From the NCBI GenBank assembly GCA_012034595.1, contig JAAUPE010000085.1:1-32109 (forward strand): DNA of 32,109 nucleotides, written 5' to 3'. Source of the stretch: Calothrix sp. CSU_2_0 (GTDB lineage Bacteria; Cyanobacteriota; Cyanobacteriia; Cyanobacteriales; Nostocaceae). Of the stretch, positions 16,698-24,880 are shown in pieces; the first letter of the stretch is position 1; each line of letters begins with the position of its first letter. A model generated the notes under the pieces. That model ran no database searches and had not been told where the DNA came from. It was given only the letters and a program-made list of their open reading frames with translations. Made by a program: the position numbers and the translations under genes.

Positions 16698-17180
16698 TTA
16701 TTTTGATTCAATTAAGTCTAAATGCATTACATTACTTTCAAGAAAACCAAGGTTTTGATAAACAGGTTTTCCTAATGGTGAAGCATTTAAAATAACTCGC
16801 GTACAGCCGATAGTTTTTAAGTATTCAACTGCTGTATTTGTGAGTTTTTTGGCAATACCTTGTCTACGATATTGTGGTTCTACATAAACACCCCAAATAT
16901 AACCAAAATGACGATAATTTGATTTAATTACAGTTGGATATAAACCTACATAAATTTGACAGCTTATTGAAGCTACAATTGCACCACTTATTTCTGCTAA
17001 AAAGCTTTTATAAAATAGATTTTGACGGGCATTATCAATAAATTGAAGAATGATTTCCTGCCAATTATCTTCTATTGCATCTTCAGGAATTCCAATATCA
17101 ATCCACATTTTATAAAAATGTTCAGCGATTAGGATATCTTTATCAGATTTCGCTTCTTGAATAATAATTGGTTGTTGCAT
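16698..17180 (-). CDS. GNAT-family N-acetyltransferase
   Basis: A 160-residue GNAT protein that would transfer an acetyl group from acetyl-CoA to an amine. The acetyl-CoA pyrophosphate-binding motif A is clear: VYVEPQYRRQGIAKKL (about 98-113, the R/Q-x-x-G-x-A form), preceded by a beta-strand (GAIVASISCQIYV). The C-terminal segment is typical (VILNASPLGKPVYQNLGFLE, about 129-148). The substrate is unknown. It is the second gene of the minus-strand group, 12 bases after another GNAT gene and 15 bases before the PNPOx-like gene. The purine-rich AAAGAGAG before its ATG can serve as ribosome-binding site. Confidence 0.88.
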   Translation of the reverse strand: MQQPIIIQEAKSDKDILIAEHFYKMWIDIGIPEDAIEDNWQEIILQFIDNARQNLFYKSFLAEISGAIVASISCQIYVGLYPTVIKSNYRHFGYIWGVYVEPQYRRQGIAKKLTNTAVEYLKTIGCTRVILNASPLGKPVYQNLGFLESNVMHLDLIESK

Positions 17181-17192
17181 CTCTCTTTGTAC

Positions 17193-17657
17193 CTAATTGG
17201 AGAAATCATCTTCAAACATTAAAGAATTTGATAGATTCATACCGACTCTTTGGTAAACTTCCTGTGCTTTCGTATTACCTTTATAGACATACAAACGTAA
17301 CCCAGCAACTTGAGCTAATTGTGCTTGTTGTTTGAGATGCATATAAAGAGAACGAAAAACTCCTTGTTGACGATAACTTGGTTCCACATAGACATCTTGT
17401 AACCACCAAAACCAAGCATTTCTCCAATCACTCCACTCAAAAGTTATCAATGCGATCGCAATTATTTTTGCTTCAATTTCCACAACCGTATAAAATCCAA
17501 GTTTAGAGTCGTTAAGTACAGCTTGAATACCTGAAGTAATTGTTTCCGATTTGATTTTTTCTCTTCTTATCTCCATCGCTAGCGATTGATTGAATTTAAC
17601 TATAGTTAATAAATCTTCTAATTTTGCTTTGCGAATCATACAACTTGTCTGGTTCAT
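17193..17657 (-). CDS. GNAT-family N-acetyltransferase
   Basis: A 154-residue GNAT protein. Motif A is DVYVEPSYRQQGVFRSL (about 88-104), and the C-terminal GNAT strand and helix are LRLYVYKGNTKAQEVYQRVG (about 120-139). It is not closely similar to the neighbouring GNAT, so a recent tandem duplication is unlikely. It is the first gene of the three-gene minus-strand group and faces the MocR regulator across a 187-base divergent region carrying operator-like boxes. Start at the ATG at 17657; Met7 is a possible alternative. The acceptor is unknown; free amines, amino acids or antibiotics are all possible. Confidence 0.88.
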   Translation of the reverse strand: MNQTSCMIRKAKLEDLLTIVKFNQSLAMEIRREKIKSETITSGIQAVLNDSKLGFYTVVEIEAKIIAIALITFEWSDWRNAWFWWLQDVYVEPSYRQQGVFRSLYMHLKQQAQLAQVAGLRLYVYKGNTKAQEVYQRVGMNLSNSLMFEDDFSN

Positions 17658-17773
17658 AAAATTTTTAAATTATTATTTATTTCTATCTGAATTAATAGAG
17701 ATAATTGTATGAAAACATAAGTTTTTGAAACCAAACACTTTCGTTTTCAACAACATATTTAAAGATTAATTTC

Positions 17774-17826
17774 CAAAGTGGTCTTTTACAAGAGCCACTT
17801 TGCTAATTTATTACCAGTCCACTTTG
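17774..17826. promoter_or_regulatory. Three AAAGTGG operator-like boxes in the MocR divergent promoter
   Basis: CAAAGTGGTCT (17774-17784) faces an inverted copy CCACTTTG (17795-17802), and a third copy, CCACTTTG (17819-17826), repeats the second in direct orientation 24 bases further on. Read in the other orientation, the third box is CAAAGTGGACT. The pattern is close to the motif AAAGTGGWCTA that I recall as the operator of the MocR regulator PdxR in Corynebacterium. Two of the boxes lie within 57 bases of the regulator start. Confidence 0.65.
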
Positions 17827-17850
17827 AATCTGAAAGATTGAGTTTTGACA

Positions 17851-19311
17851 ATGGATTTAGTGATTACCGTCGATAAGCATTCCCCCTTACCCTTGCATCA
17901 ACAAATTTACGAAGAACTGCGTCAAGCTATCCTCTGGGGGAAGTTATCACCAGGAAAACGAATTCCTTCAACCAGGGAAATAGCAAAATTCTTGGGAATT
18001 TCTCGGAGTACGGTGACACAGAGTTACGAACAACTTCTAAGTGAGGGGTATTTAGAAACTATTATTGGTTCGGGAACTTATGTTTGTACTCAACTTCCAG
18101 ATGATTTATTGGAATCTCAACCTGTTAAAACGACAGCAACAATAACTCGTCCAGAAGTTAAATTATCCCGGTATGGAGAAACATTATTGCAGACAGAATC
18201 AGTTCCCCGAATAAACGAGAAAAAAATAGAGATTAACTTTCATTATGGTCGTCCTAACTTTAGTAATTTTCCGATTAAATCTTGGAAAAAATTACTTTCT
18301 AAACATTGTAATTCAGGTTTAAATTGGTTAGATTACTCCATAGAACCTTTAGGATATAAACCTTTACGGGAAGCTATTGTCAGTTATATTTCTCGTGTCC
18401 GTGCTGTTAATTGTCAACCCGAACAAATATTAATTACAAACGGAACACAGCAGGCACTAGATTTAATTATGCGTCTTTTAATTGAACCTGGTGATATTAT
18501 TGCTTTAGAAGAACCAGGTTATCTTACCGCTAGGCTAATTTTTCAAACCCACGGTGCAAAACTATTACCAATCGCTGTTGATAGTTCTGGTTTAGTAGTA
18601 AGTAAACTAGCTGATAGTGAAAATATCCGACTTGTTTATGTTACACCTTCCCATCAATTCCCTACAGGTGCAATTCTCTCTTTACCAAGACGTTTAGAGT
18701 TACTAAACTGGTCTATACAAACAGGTGCAATAATTATTGAAGATGATTATGACAGCGAATATCGGTATGGAGATAGACCAATTCCGGCTTTACAAGGGTT
18801 AGATAACAGCAATTCAGTACTGTATATTGGTACTTTTTCTAAAGTCTTATTTCCATCATTGCGAATTGGTTATTTAGTACTTCCCCAAAATTTAGTACCT
18901 ATTTTCGCTCGTGCAAAATGGTTAAGCGACAGACATCTACCAATTTTAGAACAGCAAGTATTAGCAGAGTTTATTACAGAAGGACATTTGGAACGACATA
19001 TTAGAAAAATGCGATCGCACTATGATTATTGTCGTCAAGTTCTCGTCAAAGCTTTAAAATATCACTTTGGAGATAGTATAGAAATTTTAGGTGAAAAAGC
19101 TGGTTTACATATTATGGTCAAGTTACAAACAAATATCAGCGATGATGAAATTATTCAACGTGCAGCTAAGGTAGGAGTGGGAATAATATCAGCTTCTATT
19201 CAATACATCAACCCAAATTATTCTGGTGAATTTATTTTTGGTTATGGAGAACTTGACGAACAGCAATTAGTTGAAGGAATTTATAGATTAGCACAGGTAA
19301 TTAATTCTTAA
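17851..19311 (+). CDS. MocR/PdxR-family transcriptional regulator (GntR wHTH fused to aminotransferase fold)
   Basis: A 486-residue fusion. An N-terminal GntR winged helix-turn-helix (about 13-80: PLHQQIYEELRQAI, RIPSTREIAKFLGISRSTV) is joined by a linker to a fold-type I aminotransferase-like domain (about 127-485). PLP-binding residues are visible: the Schiff-base lysine K331 in GTFSKVLFPSLRIGY, the Asp in IEDDYDSEYRYG (about 297-308), and TPSHQFPTG (265-273). MocR proteins use this domain to sense PLP or an amine adduct, and often control a divergent gene. Here the divergent genes are two GNATs and a PNPOx-like flavoprotein. The frame can start at a TTG at 17845; the ATG at 17851 is preferred. 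The APH-like gene starts 16 bases after its stop, so it is probably cotranscribed. Confidence 0.93.
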   Translation: MDLVITVDKHSPLPLHQQIYEELRQAILWGKLSPGKRIPSTREIAKFLGISRSTVTQSYEQLLSEGYLETIIGSGTYVCTQLPDDLLESQPVKTTATITRPEVKLSRYGETLLQTESVPRINEKKIEINFHYGRPNFSNFPIKSWKKLLSKHCNSGLNWLDYSIEPLGYKPLREAIVSYISRVRAVNCQPEQILITNGTQQALDLIMRLLIEPGDIIALEEPGYLTARLIFQTHGAKLLPIAVDSSGLVVSKLADSENIRLVYVTPSHQFPTGAILSLPRRLELLNWSIQTGAIIIEDDYDSEYRYGDRPIPALQGLDNSNSVLYIGTFSKVLFPSLRIGYLVLPQNLVPIFARAKWLSDRHLPILEQQVLAEFITEGHLERHIRKMRSHYDYCRQVLVKALKYHFGDSIEILGEKAGLHIMVKLQTNISDDEIIQRAAKVGVGIISASIQYINPNYSGEFIFGYGELDEQQLVEGIYRLAQVINS

Positions 19312-19327
19312 ATTTATTAACTTAAAT

Positions 19328-20014
19328 GTGACTGATATGCATAACCAAGAAATTATCTTAAATGCAGGTAAAACCAACTTAGGGAAAATCATTCGTAAAG
19401 GTAATACGATTCGTCGTCCAATTAATGGAAATAGCAATTTTGTCCAAAAATTATTATGCTATTTAGAAACTGTGAATTTTGATGCATCACCACGTTTTCT
19501 AGGAATTGATGAACAAGGAAGAGAAATTATTTCTTATCTCGAAGGTGATGTTCCGTCAAATTTAATTTACTACTCAGACGAAGAATTAATACTAGCAGCG
19601 AAGCTGATTCGTAGATTTCACGACATCACAGCAGGTTGTGAATTAGCAGGTACGCAAGAAATTGTTTGTCATCATGATTTGTCTCCATGTAACTTTGTTT
19701 TTATTAAAAATGCTCCTATTGCAATCATTGACTTTGAGATGGCAGCACCAGGAAAGCGCATTTTTGATTTAGCATATGCAGCTTGGTTGTGGTTGGATAT
19801 TGGTAATATTGATATTACTGCGAACGAGCAAAAACGTCGATTATTATTGTTTGCACAAGCTTATGGAATTTCTGATATTTATTTACTCATTCAAGTGATG
19901 TTACAGCGACAAACTATATTGATGCAGGAAGCGATTAAACGGGATAAACAATGTATGCGAAAGTGGGTACAATCTAGTTTAGATTGGACATATATAAATT
20001 TAGATAAAAATTGA
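19328..20014 (+). CDS. Phosphotransferase, APH/choline-kinase-like fold
   Basis: A 228-residue protein-kinase-like small-molecule kinase. The catalytic loop reads HHDLSPCNFVF (115-125; Asp117 is the likely base, Asn122 the metal ligand) and the metal motif reads IIDFEMAAPGKRIFDLAY (133-150; Asp135). These are the H-x-D-x-x-x-x-N and D-x-D/E motifs of the aminoglycoside phosphotransferase family. The N-lobe is short (about 15-75), with only a brief nucleotide-binding sheet, so the protein is shorter than typical APH enzymes (about 260). The substrate may be an amine, sugar or antibiotic and cannot be assigned. It starts 16 bases after the MocR gene. The GTG at 19328 and the ATG at 19337 are both possible starts, and no ribosome-binding site is clear. 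Confidence 0.82.
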   Translation: MTDMHNQEIILNAGKTNLGKIIRKGNTIRRPINGNSNFVQKLLCYLETVNFDASPRFLGIDEQGREIISYLEGDVPSNLIYYSDEELILAAKLIRRFHDITAGCELAGTQEIVCHHDLSPCNFVFIKNAPIAIIDFEMAAPGKRIFDLAYAAWLWLDIGNIDITANEQKRRLLLFAQAYGISDIYLLIQVMLQRQTILMQEAIKRDKQCMRKWVQSSLDWTYINLDKN

Positions 20015-20085
20015 TATTTTTACCTTTTAGAAAATAAAATTATGATAGGTTATAAATTCTCAATTGAGATTATTTTTTCTAACAA

Positions 20086-21678
20086 TTATCGTTGGTAAGG
20101 ATAATAATATTGGGGACTTACAACTGGTGATTGATAGACATTTGTAGGTGCAATATTTCCCATATTATTGGGTATAGGAGTCATGAATGTAGAGTTACCA
20201 GAAACTGGGTTCATTATCGGAGCTTGATAACTAGTTTGAGGAACTTGATTAGTATTTGTATTCGGTAATGTGGGACTAATCGCAGGATTTTGAATTGGAT
20301 TTGTGGAACTAGGGTTTATTGTGCCATTATTCGGCACTGTGTTACTTGGTATTACATTACTTGGTACTGAATTACCTTCGCTAAATTGCTGGTAAGCAGC
20401 ACGGGAAATCGAACTAATTAACTTTTCCGCACTTGCATCATTTCTTGGACGCTGCACCATCACAGCAGCAATGTAACGTTTTCCCGTCGTTAGGTCAACT
20501 AAACCTGCATCGGCTAAAACTGCACCAATTTCTCCAGTTTTATGGGCAATAGTTGCACCTTGTCCCAAACCCGACGGTAATAAATTATCCTTCACTGTGC
20601 GACGCATAATATCGAGAATACGATCGCGTGATTGCATACTCACCAAGTTACCTTTAGTCACAACTGCAATCAAATTCGCTAATTCCTTCGGAGTCGTGGT
20701 ATTTGTCCCTTCCACATCGGGTAAAATATTCCGAATCGTTGTTGTATTCAGTCCCCAACTGCGAAAACGCTGATTTAATGATTCCATTCCACCCAAGCGC
20801 TCAATCAGCATATTCGTTGCCGTATTGTCGCTAATTGTAATCATTTTATTGACCACTTCCAGGGCAGTATAGGTAGTTCCCGCAGGTTTATATTGAATAT
20901 CCCCCGAACCAGTTGCGATCGCGCTTTTTGTGGTGGTCATCGTTTCATCAAGACGAATTTTCCCAGCATCCACATCTTGGAAAAAAGCCACAAGAATCGG
21001 AATCTTAATTGTACTCGCAGCTGAGAACATTGCACCGCCATTCAAATCTACATAGTGACCACTATCTAAATCGGCAATAAATACACCTGGAGTTAAGGTT
21101 GGGTTAGCTGCTGCCAGACTTTGGATCGAACCACGGAGCGTCGGTATTTCTTGCGATATGACCAAACCAGCACTATTCCCAGGAGATTGGCTTGATTGCG
21201 TTAGGTTCGGGGTAACTGTCGGAGTCGCTGTTGGGTTTGCAGGATTTAGCTTCGTTGTTGGGTCTAAAACAGATAGTACCGTACCTACGATCGCACCTAA
21301 TCCCACCCCAACAATTAATAAACGTAAAGCATACAAAATATTGCGTGCCATTGGTTTAAGTCGCGTCTTTCGACTGGCAGCAGTTCTGCGAGGTAACGGT
21401 TGCTTGCGTACCTTCACCAATTTCCCCTTGTTGCTGTTGGGATACAGAGGAGGAATTTTCCCTTTCTGGTTCGATGGGGTTACAGACTTTCCTGAAGATG
21501 CGATCGCAGGTTTTCTTACGACAGGTTTTCTCACCACAGGTACATGAGCTAAAGCATTCGGATTTACTTTAGCTTGATTTTGATTTTGCACAGGTTTTTG
21601 TCCTGGACGCAAACCCTGACCACGGGTTACGGGTTTACGTCGTGACGAAGTTGCCAATTTGTAACTTGAATCTGACAC
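20086..21678 (-). CDS. Membrane-anchored serine hydrolase of the class A beta-lactamase/PBP fold
   Basis: A 530-residue protein. A basic cytoplasmic N-terminus (about 1-112, rich in Lys/Arg/Pro, with a VVRKP repeat) precedes one transmembrane helix (about 115-137) and an extracytoplasmic serine-hydrolase domain (about 178-432). An Asn/Pro/Thr-rich low-complexity tail follows (about 437-530). The active-site motifs are S222-T-I-K225 (SxxK), S283-D-N and K380-T-G. The omega-loop region is shortened (DVEGTNTTTPKEL), and the Glu of the class A ExxxN motif has no clear counterpart. Efficient beta-lactam hydrolysis is therefore doubtful; peptidoglycan processing or penicillin binding is an alternative. 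The start is a GTG at 21678 with AAGGAG 5 bases upstream. It is convergent with the APH-like gene (71-base gap). Confidence 0.88.
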   Translation of the reverse strand: MSDSSYKLATSSRRKPVTRGQGLRPGQKPVQNQNQAKVNPNALAHVPVVRKPVVRKPAIASSGKSVTPSNQKGKIPPLYPNSNKGKLVKVRKQPLPRRTAASRKTRLKPMARNILYALRLLIVGVGLGAIVGTVLSVLDPTTKLNPANPTATPTVTPNLTQSSQSPGNSAGLVISQEIPTLRGSIQSLAAANPTLTPGVFIADLDSGHYVDLNGGAMFSAASTIKIPILVAFFQDVDAGKIRLDETMTTTKSAIATGSGDIQYKPAGTTYTALEVVNKMITISDNTATNMLIERLGGMESLNQRFRSWGLNTTTIRNILPDVEGTNTTTPKELANLIAVVTKGNLVSMQSRDRILDIMRRTVKDNLLPSGLGQGATIAHKTGEIGAVLADAGLVDLTTGKRYIAAVMVQRPRNDASAEKLISSISRAAYQQFSEGNSVPSNVIPSNTVPNNGTINPSSTNPIQNPAISPTLPNTNTNQVPQTSYQAPIMNPVSGNSTFMTPIPNNMGNIAPTNVYQSPVVSPQYYYPYQR

Positions 21679-22056
21679 TATTACTCCTTGTTACCCACTC
21701 AACTGAACTTTTTACCGACTGCCGAGCCAAATATGTACGTTGAAAATAATTTAAAAATAATTTAAAAATAATTTACAAATAATTGGAAAATCATCTAAAA
21801 AATAATGTGATGTTAAAAATAAATATTTACACAGTAAATTCTCTAAATCCGGTTTTTTAGTAGGTATTTGCTGGCTAAACAGACTATTTTTACTAAAAAA
21901 CCAGTTTTTTGCCTAAGTGTTTCCCATCAATCGCGACATCCCGGAGGAGATGTCTGTCACCATCGCACTTGTAGCATTTTTTTGTTTAGTGTAAGCCATA
22001 TTATTTAATTTGGGAAAAGATATCGCTACATAATCATAAAAAAATCCCAAAAAAAT
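21679..22056. other. AT-rich intergenic region with a long inverted repeat
   Basis: 378 bases without a gene. Three AAAATAATTT units run in tandem (about 21745-21780). A perfect 12-base inverted repeat, GGTTTTTTAGTA (21851-21862) and TACTAAAAAACC (21891-21902), encloses 28 bases. The region contains the promoter of the serine hydrolase gene and the 3' end of the trmJ unit, both on the minus strand. Confidence 0.55.
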
Positions 22057-22818
22057 TTACAAGTTCTGCTCGTGATTTTTGTCACCCATTGCCCATTCTA
22101 TCTGACGCAACATTCCTCTCAACATAGATAATTCCTTAGTTCGTAATTCTGCCCTGTTATAAACTTGTCGCAGCTTTTCCATACGACTGGCAGCAGTATG
22201 GGGATACAAATAACCAACCTGGAGCAGTAGCGATTCTAACTGCTGATAGTAGGATTCGACAACATCTAAAGATGCTAATTCTGACTTAGAGGAGGAATTT
22301 TTAGTTGTAGCCAAGTCAGAGGAAAATGACAAATCGGCAATTTGCGCTAGTTCGTAGCAACAGATACCGACAGCAGCAGCCAGATTCAGCGATGGATACT
22401 CAGCACTAGAAGGTATACGAACAAACCTCTGAGCATAATTTAATTCTTGATTGCTTAATCCCCGATCTTCCCGACCAAAAATCAAAGCACTTGGTTGTCC
22501 CCCCGCTTCCAACAACCACGGAAAAGCCGCACGAGGAGATTCCAGAGGGGCATTCCAGTCATGATTAACACCTGTAGTTGCGATCGCACGTTTGCAACCC
22601 TGTAAAGCCTCTTGCAAGCTACCGACAACAACCGTAGATTCGAGAACATCTTTGGCATGAACTGCCATTAAATTCGCTTCCTCACCAAAATAGTCGCATC
22701 GGGGGTTGACTAAAATTAGTTGATGCTGTCCGAAATTTTTCATTACCCGTGCTACAGAACCCACATTTAAAGCACCAGCAGGTTCAACTAATACAATTCT
22801 GACTTCAGATACAGTCAT
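22057..22818 (-). CDS. trmJ: tRNA 2'-O-methyltransferase TrmJ-like (SpoU/TrmH family)
   Basis: A 253-residue SPOUT-class RNA methyltransferase. TrmJ methylates the ribose of tRNA position 32 using S-adenosylmethionine. The three family motifs are present: VEPAGALNVGSVARVMKNFG (about 11-30), the AdoMet-binding ALIFGREDRGLSNQEL (about 111-126, with GREDRGL) and SLNLAAAVGICCYEL (about 143-157). An additional C-terminal helical region (about 190-250) is typical of TrmJ as opposed to TrmL. It is the last gene of a minus-strand set with the phosphatase-like gene (28-base gap) and the cyclase. Length matches TrmJ proteins (about 245). The assignment between TrmJ and other SpoU enzymes rests on motif pattern only. 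Confidence 0.85.
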   Translation of the reverse strand: MTVSEVRIVLVEPAGALNVGSVARVMKNFGQHQLILVNPRCDYFGEEANLMAVHAKDVLESTVVVGSLQEALQGCKRAIATTGVNHDWNAPLESPRAAFPWLLEAGGQPSALIFGREDRGLSNQELNYAQRFVRIPSSAEYPSLNLAAAVGICCYELAQIADLSFSSDLATTKNSSSKSELASLDVVESYYQQLESLLLQVGYLYPHTAASRMEKLRQVYNRAELRTKELSMLRGMLRQIEWAMGDKNHEQNL

Positions 22819-22846
22819 TAATTCAATTATGTTTACTTAGGATATA

Positions 22847-23176
22847 TTAGTACGTTCCTAAAATTGGTAATACTTTATTTTTCAAAAGTTTAATTAAAGC
22901 ATCATCCATATAATCATATTCATCTGGTATATTCAAACAAACAACTCGCTTGTTTTTGAGAAAATGCTGAAATTTTTTAGATAATTTATTTCGATGTACT
23001 TTTTCCATGACAAAAATCATATCTGCCCATTGAATAAGTTCTGGAGAAACAGGTACTTCCGCATCATGATTTAAGCCAGCAGATTCAGCTTCCAAACCTG
23101 CATATTCAGAAAATATTGCTTCTGCGGTGGGACTTCGTAATTTATTTTGACTGCATATAAACAACAGCTTTTTCAT
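22847..23176 (-). CDS. Low-molecular-weight protein tyrosine phosphatase-like protein
   Basis: A 109-residue protein. The N-terminal P-loop LFICSQNKLRSPTAE carries the C(x)5R-S signature (Cys8, Arg14, Ser15) of low-molecular-weight phosphatases and arsenate-reductase relatives. WADMIFVMEKVHRNKL (about 50-65) is the family's central strand and helix. A D-P acid loop is not evident; the nearest candidate is IPDEYDYMDD (about 83-92). It is shorter than classical LMW-PTPs (about 150) and fits the short predicted-phosphatase family (COG4551-like). The substrate is unknown. It sits 17 bases after the adenylate cyclase and 28 bases before trmJ, probably in one transcript. Confidence 0.85.
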   Translation of the reverse strand: MKKLLFICSQNKLRSPTAEAIFSEYAGLEAESAGLNHDAEVPVSPELIQWADMIFVMEKVHRNKLSKKFQHFLKNKRVVCLNIPDEYDYMDDALIKLLKNKVLPILGTY

Positions 23177-23193
23177 CTTTTTTGGTGAGCTAG

Positions 23194-24588
23194 CTAACTA
23201 GAATTGCGTTTATTCTTAAGCCAATATGTTTGCATTTCTCCCTTTCCCTTGACAGAAATTGTCCCCCGCTCTTCCAACAAAAAACTTCCTTCTAATAATT
23301 CAAAAGTAGCAGCACTCACATGAACCCGACCAGGAACACCGTGGGATTCCATCCGACTAGCAATATTTACCGTATCACCCCAAAGGTCATAAATAAACTT
23401 CTTAATTCCAATCACACCAGCAACAACAGCACCACTATTAATCCCAATCCGAATTTGAAAACTTTCCCCAGTATCCAGATTAAATTGCGCGATCGCATCA
23501 AGCATATCCAGTGCCATACATGCAATTGCGATCGCATGATCTGAACGTGGTTGTGGCAAACCACCAACAACCATATAAGCATCACCAATCGTTTTGATTT
23601 TTTCTAGTTTATAAGTTTCGGCAAGTAAATCAAACCGGGAAAATATTTGGTTGAGCAAATCAACCAATTTCTGTGGAGGAATACGACCAGATAAATCTGT
23701 AAAACCAACAATATCAGCAAACATCACAGTCGCATCACTATACCCATCCGCAATTAAAGTACTACCAGCGAGATTAGTTCCAGTCGGTTGATTTTTCTTC
23801 AGCCGTTGTGCGATCGCTTGGGGCAAAATATTTAAGAGCAAATTTTCCGACTGCTCTTGAGCAACTTGGGTATCATGTAGCGCTAACCCCAATTTTGACA
23901 TTGCATCCTGAATTTTTTGTACAGCTGGACGAAACACCAAAAAACCCTCCAGCAACAGCACCAACAGCATTATTAAGAGCAAACCATACTCCAATTTTTT
24001 GAGTCGATTTACTCCTGCAATGGTTTCTTGGTTATACCAATCGGCAACTTCATCTAAACCCAGCATCAAAGTATTTTCTTCAACTAACAACTGAGCGATC
24101 GCTAATTTATCGCTGGGATTTACATTTCTTTCTCCAGGAAGAAGTAAATTTTCCCGTATCTTATCACCCATCATCTGCACAGCAATTTCACGAAACGCAG
24201 TTCCCGCAGGTTTCATTTCCTGTAACTTGCTTGTCCAGATAGTCTGTTGTGCTTGGGAGAAACCAGGGATATTTTGAGTCACACTACCCATTTTTTCACC
24301 CGTATCTTTCCAAGAAACAAGCAAATTTTTAAGTTCCTTTACCCGTTGCTGTCGATTATTGGGATCGGATTCCATCTGAATTCGCATCACAGCTTTTGTC
24401 ATTTGCTGACAAACCGTCTGTCGTTGTCTAATTAAACTAACAATTTCTAAATTTTTCTCTTGCTGTACCAACATCCCCTGCACTACCATTTGTCCCGCAA
24501 CTGATAAAAATGCGACAAGACTCAGCGATGCAATATAAAAAGCTGTCAAACGGCTTGTAGAGGTTTGTAAAGTAGGCTTTTTCTGCAT
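23194..24588 (-). CDS. Membrane-bound class III adenylate cyclase
   Basis: A 464-residue protein making cAMP from ATP. The N-terminal part has one helix (about 15-40), an extracytoplasmic helical sensor (about 42-200; no named domain assigned) and a second helix (about 201-219, YGLLLIMLLVLLLEGFLVF). A coiled segment (about 225-265) links it to the cyclase domain (about 280-455). Metal ligands are D292 (MFADIVGFT) and D336 (KTIGDAYM). The purine-selecting Lys is K332, and the Asp of LWGDTVNIASRMES is the second adenine determinant. N408 and R412 are the transition-state residues. The combination is complete and predicts ATP rather than GTP as substrate. It is the first gene of the set with the phosphatase-like protein and TrmJ. 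cAMP in these bacteria is tied to light, carbon and nitrogen signalling. Confidence 0.93.
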   Translation of the reverse strand: MQKKPTLQTSTSRLTAFYIASLSLVAFLSVAGQMVVQGMLVQQEKNLEIVSLIRQRQTVCQQMTKAVMRIQMESDPNNRQQRVKELKNLLVSWKDTGEKMGSVTQNIPGFSQAQQTIWTSKLQEMKPAGTAFREIAVQMMGDKIRENLLLPGERNVNPSDKLAIAQLLVEENTLMLGLDEVADWYNQETIAGVNRLKKLEYGLLLIMLLVLLLEGFLVFRPAVQKIQDAMSKLGLALHDTQVAQEQSENLLLNILPQAIAQRLKKNQPTGTNLAGSTLIADGYSDATVMFADIVGFTDLSGRIPPQKLVDLLNQIFSRFDLLAETYKLEKIKTIGDAYMVVGGLPQPRSDHAIAIACMALDMLDAIAQFNLDTGESFQIRIGINSGAVVAGVIGIKKFIYDLWGDTVNIASRMESHGVPGRVHVSAATFELLEGSFLLEERGTISVKGKGEMQTYWLKNKRNSS

Positions 24589-24805
24589 TTGTATTGTATT
24601 TTATACCTTGGCGAACTCCGCGTCTTGGCGGTTCCAAAAATTGAATAGTTTAACTTTAACGAAACCGCACTACTTTATAGTTCCCAACCAAATTATAAAA
24701 ATAACCATTTTTGACAAAAATAAAAACCAGCTTCATATTGAAACTGGTTGTTACGAAAATCCTAAATCCGAAATTCAAAATACGAAATTCAACATATATT
24801 AATAA

Positions 24806-24826
24806 AGACGTTCCACCGGAACGTCT
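24806..24826. repeat. Third copy of the AGACGTTCC/GGAACGTCT palindrome
   Basis: An intact 21-base copy (arms AGACGTTCC and GGAACGTCT, centre ACC) followed by CTACGAAG. It is identical to 3898-3918 read on the other strand. It lies in the 292-base gap upstream of the cyclase gene, which otherwise holds AAATCC/AAATTC-type short repeats and no gene. Confidence 0.85.
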
Positions 24827-24880
24827 CTACGAAGATGGAAAATCGGAAATACGAAAATCCAAAATCCAAAATCGAATAAA

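Noticed and set aside
20086-21678. Functional class A beta-lactamase resistance gene
   Set aside because: The catalytic omega-loop Glu has no clear counterpart, and the protein is membrane-anchored with long low-complexity tails.
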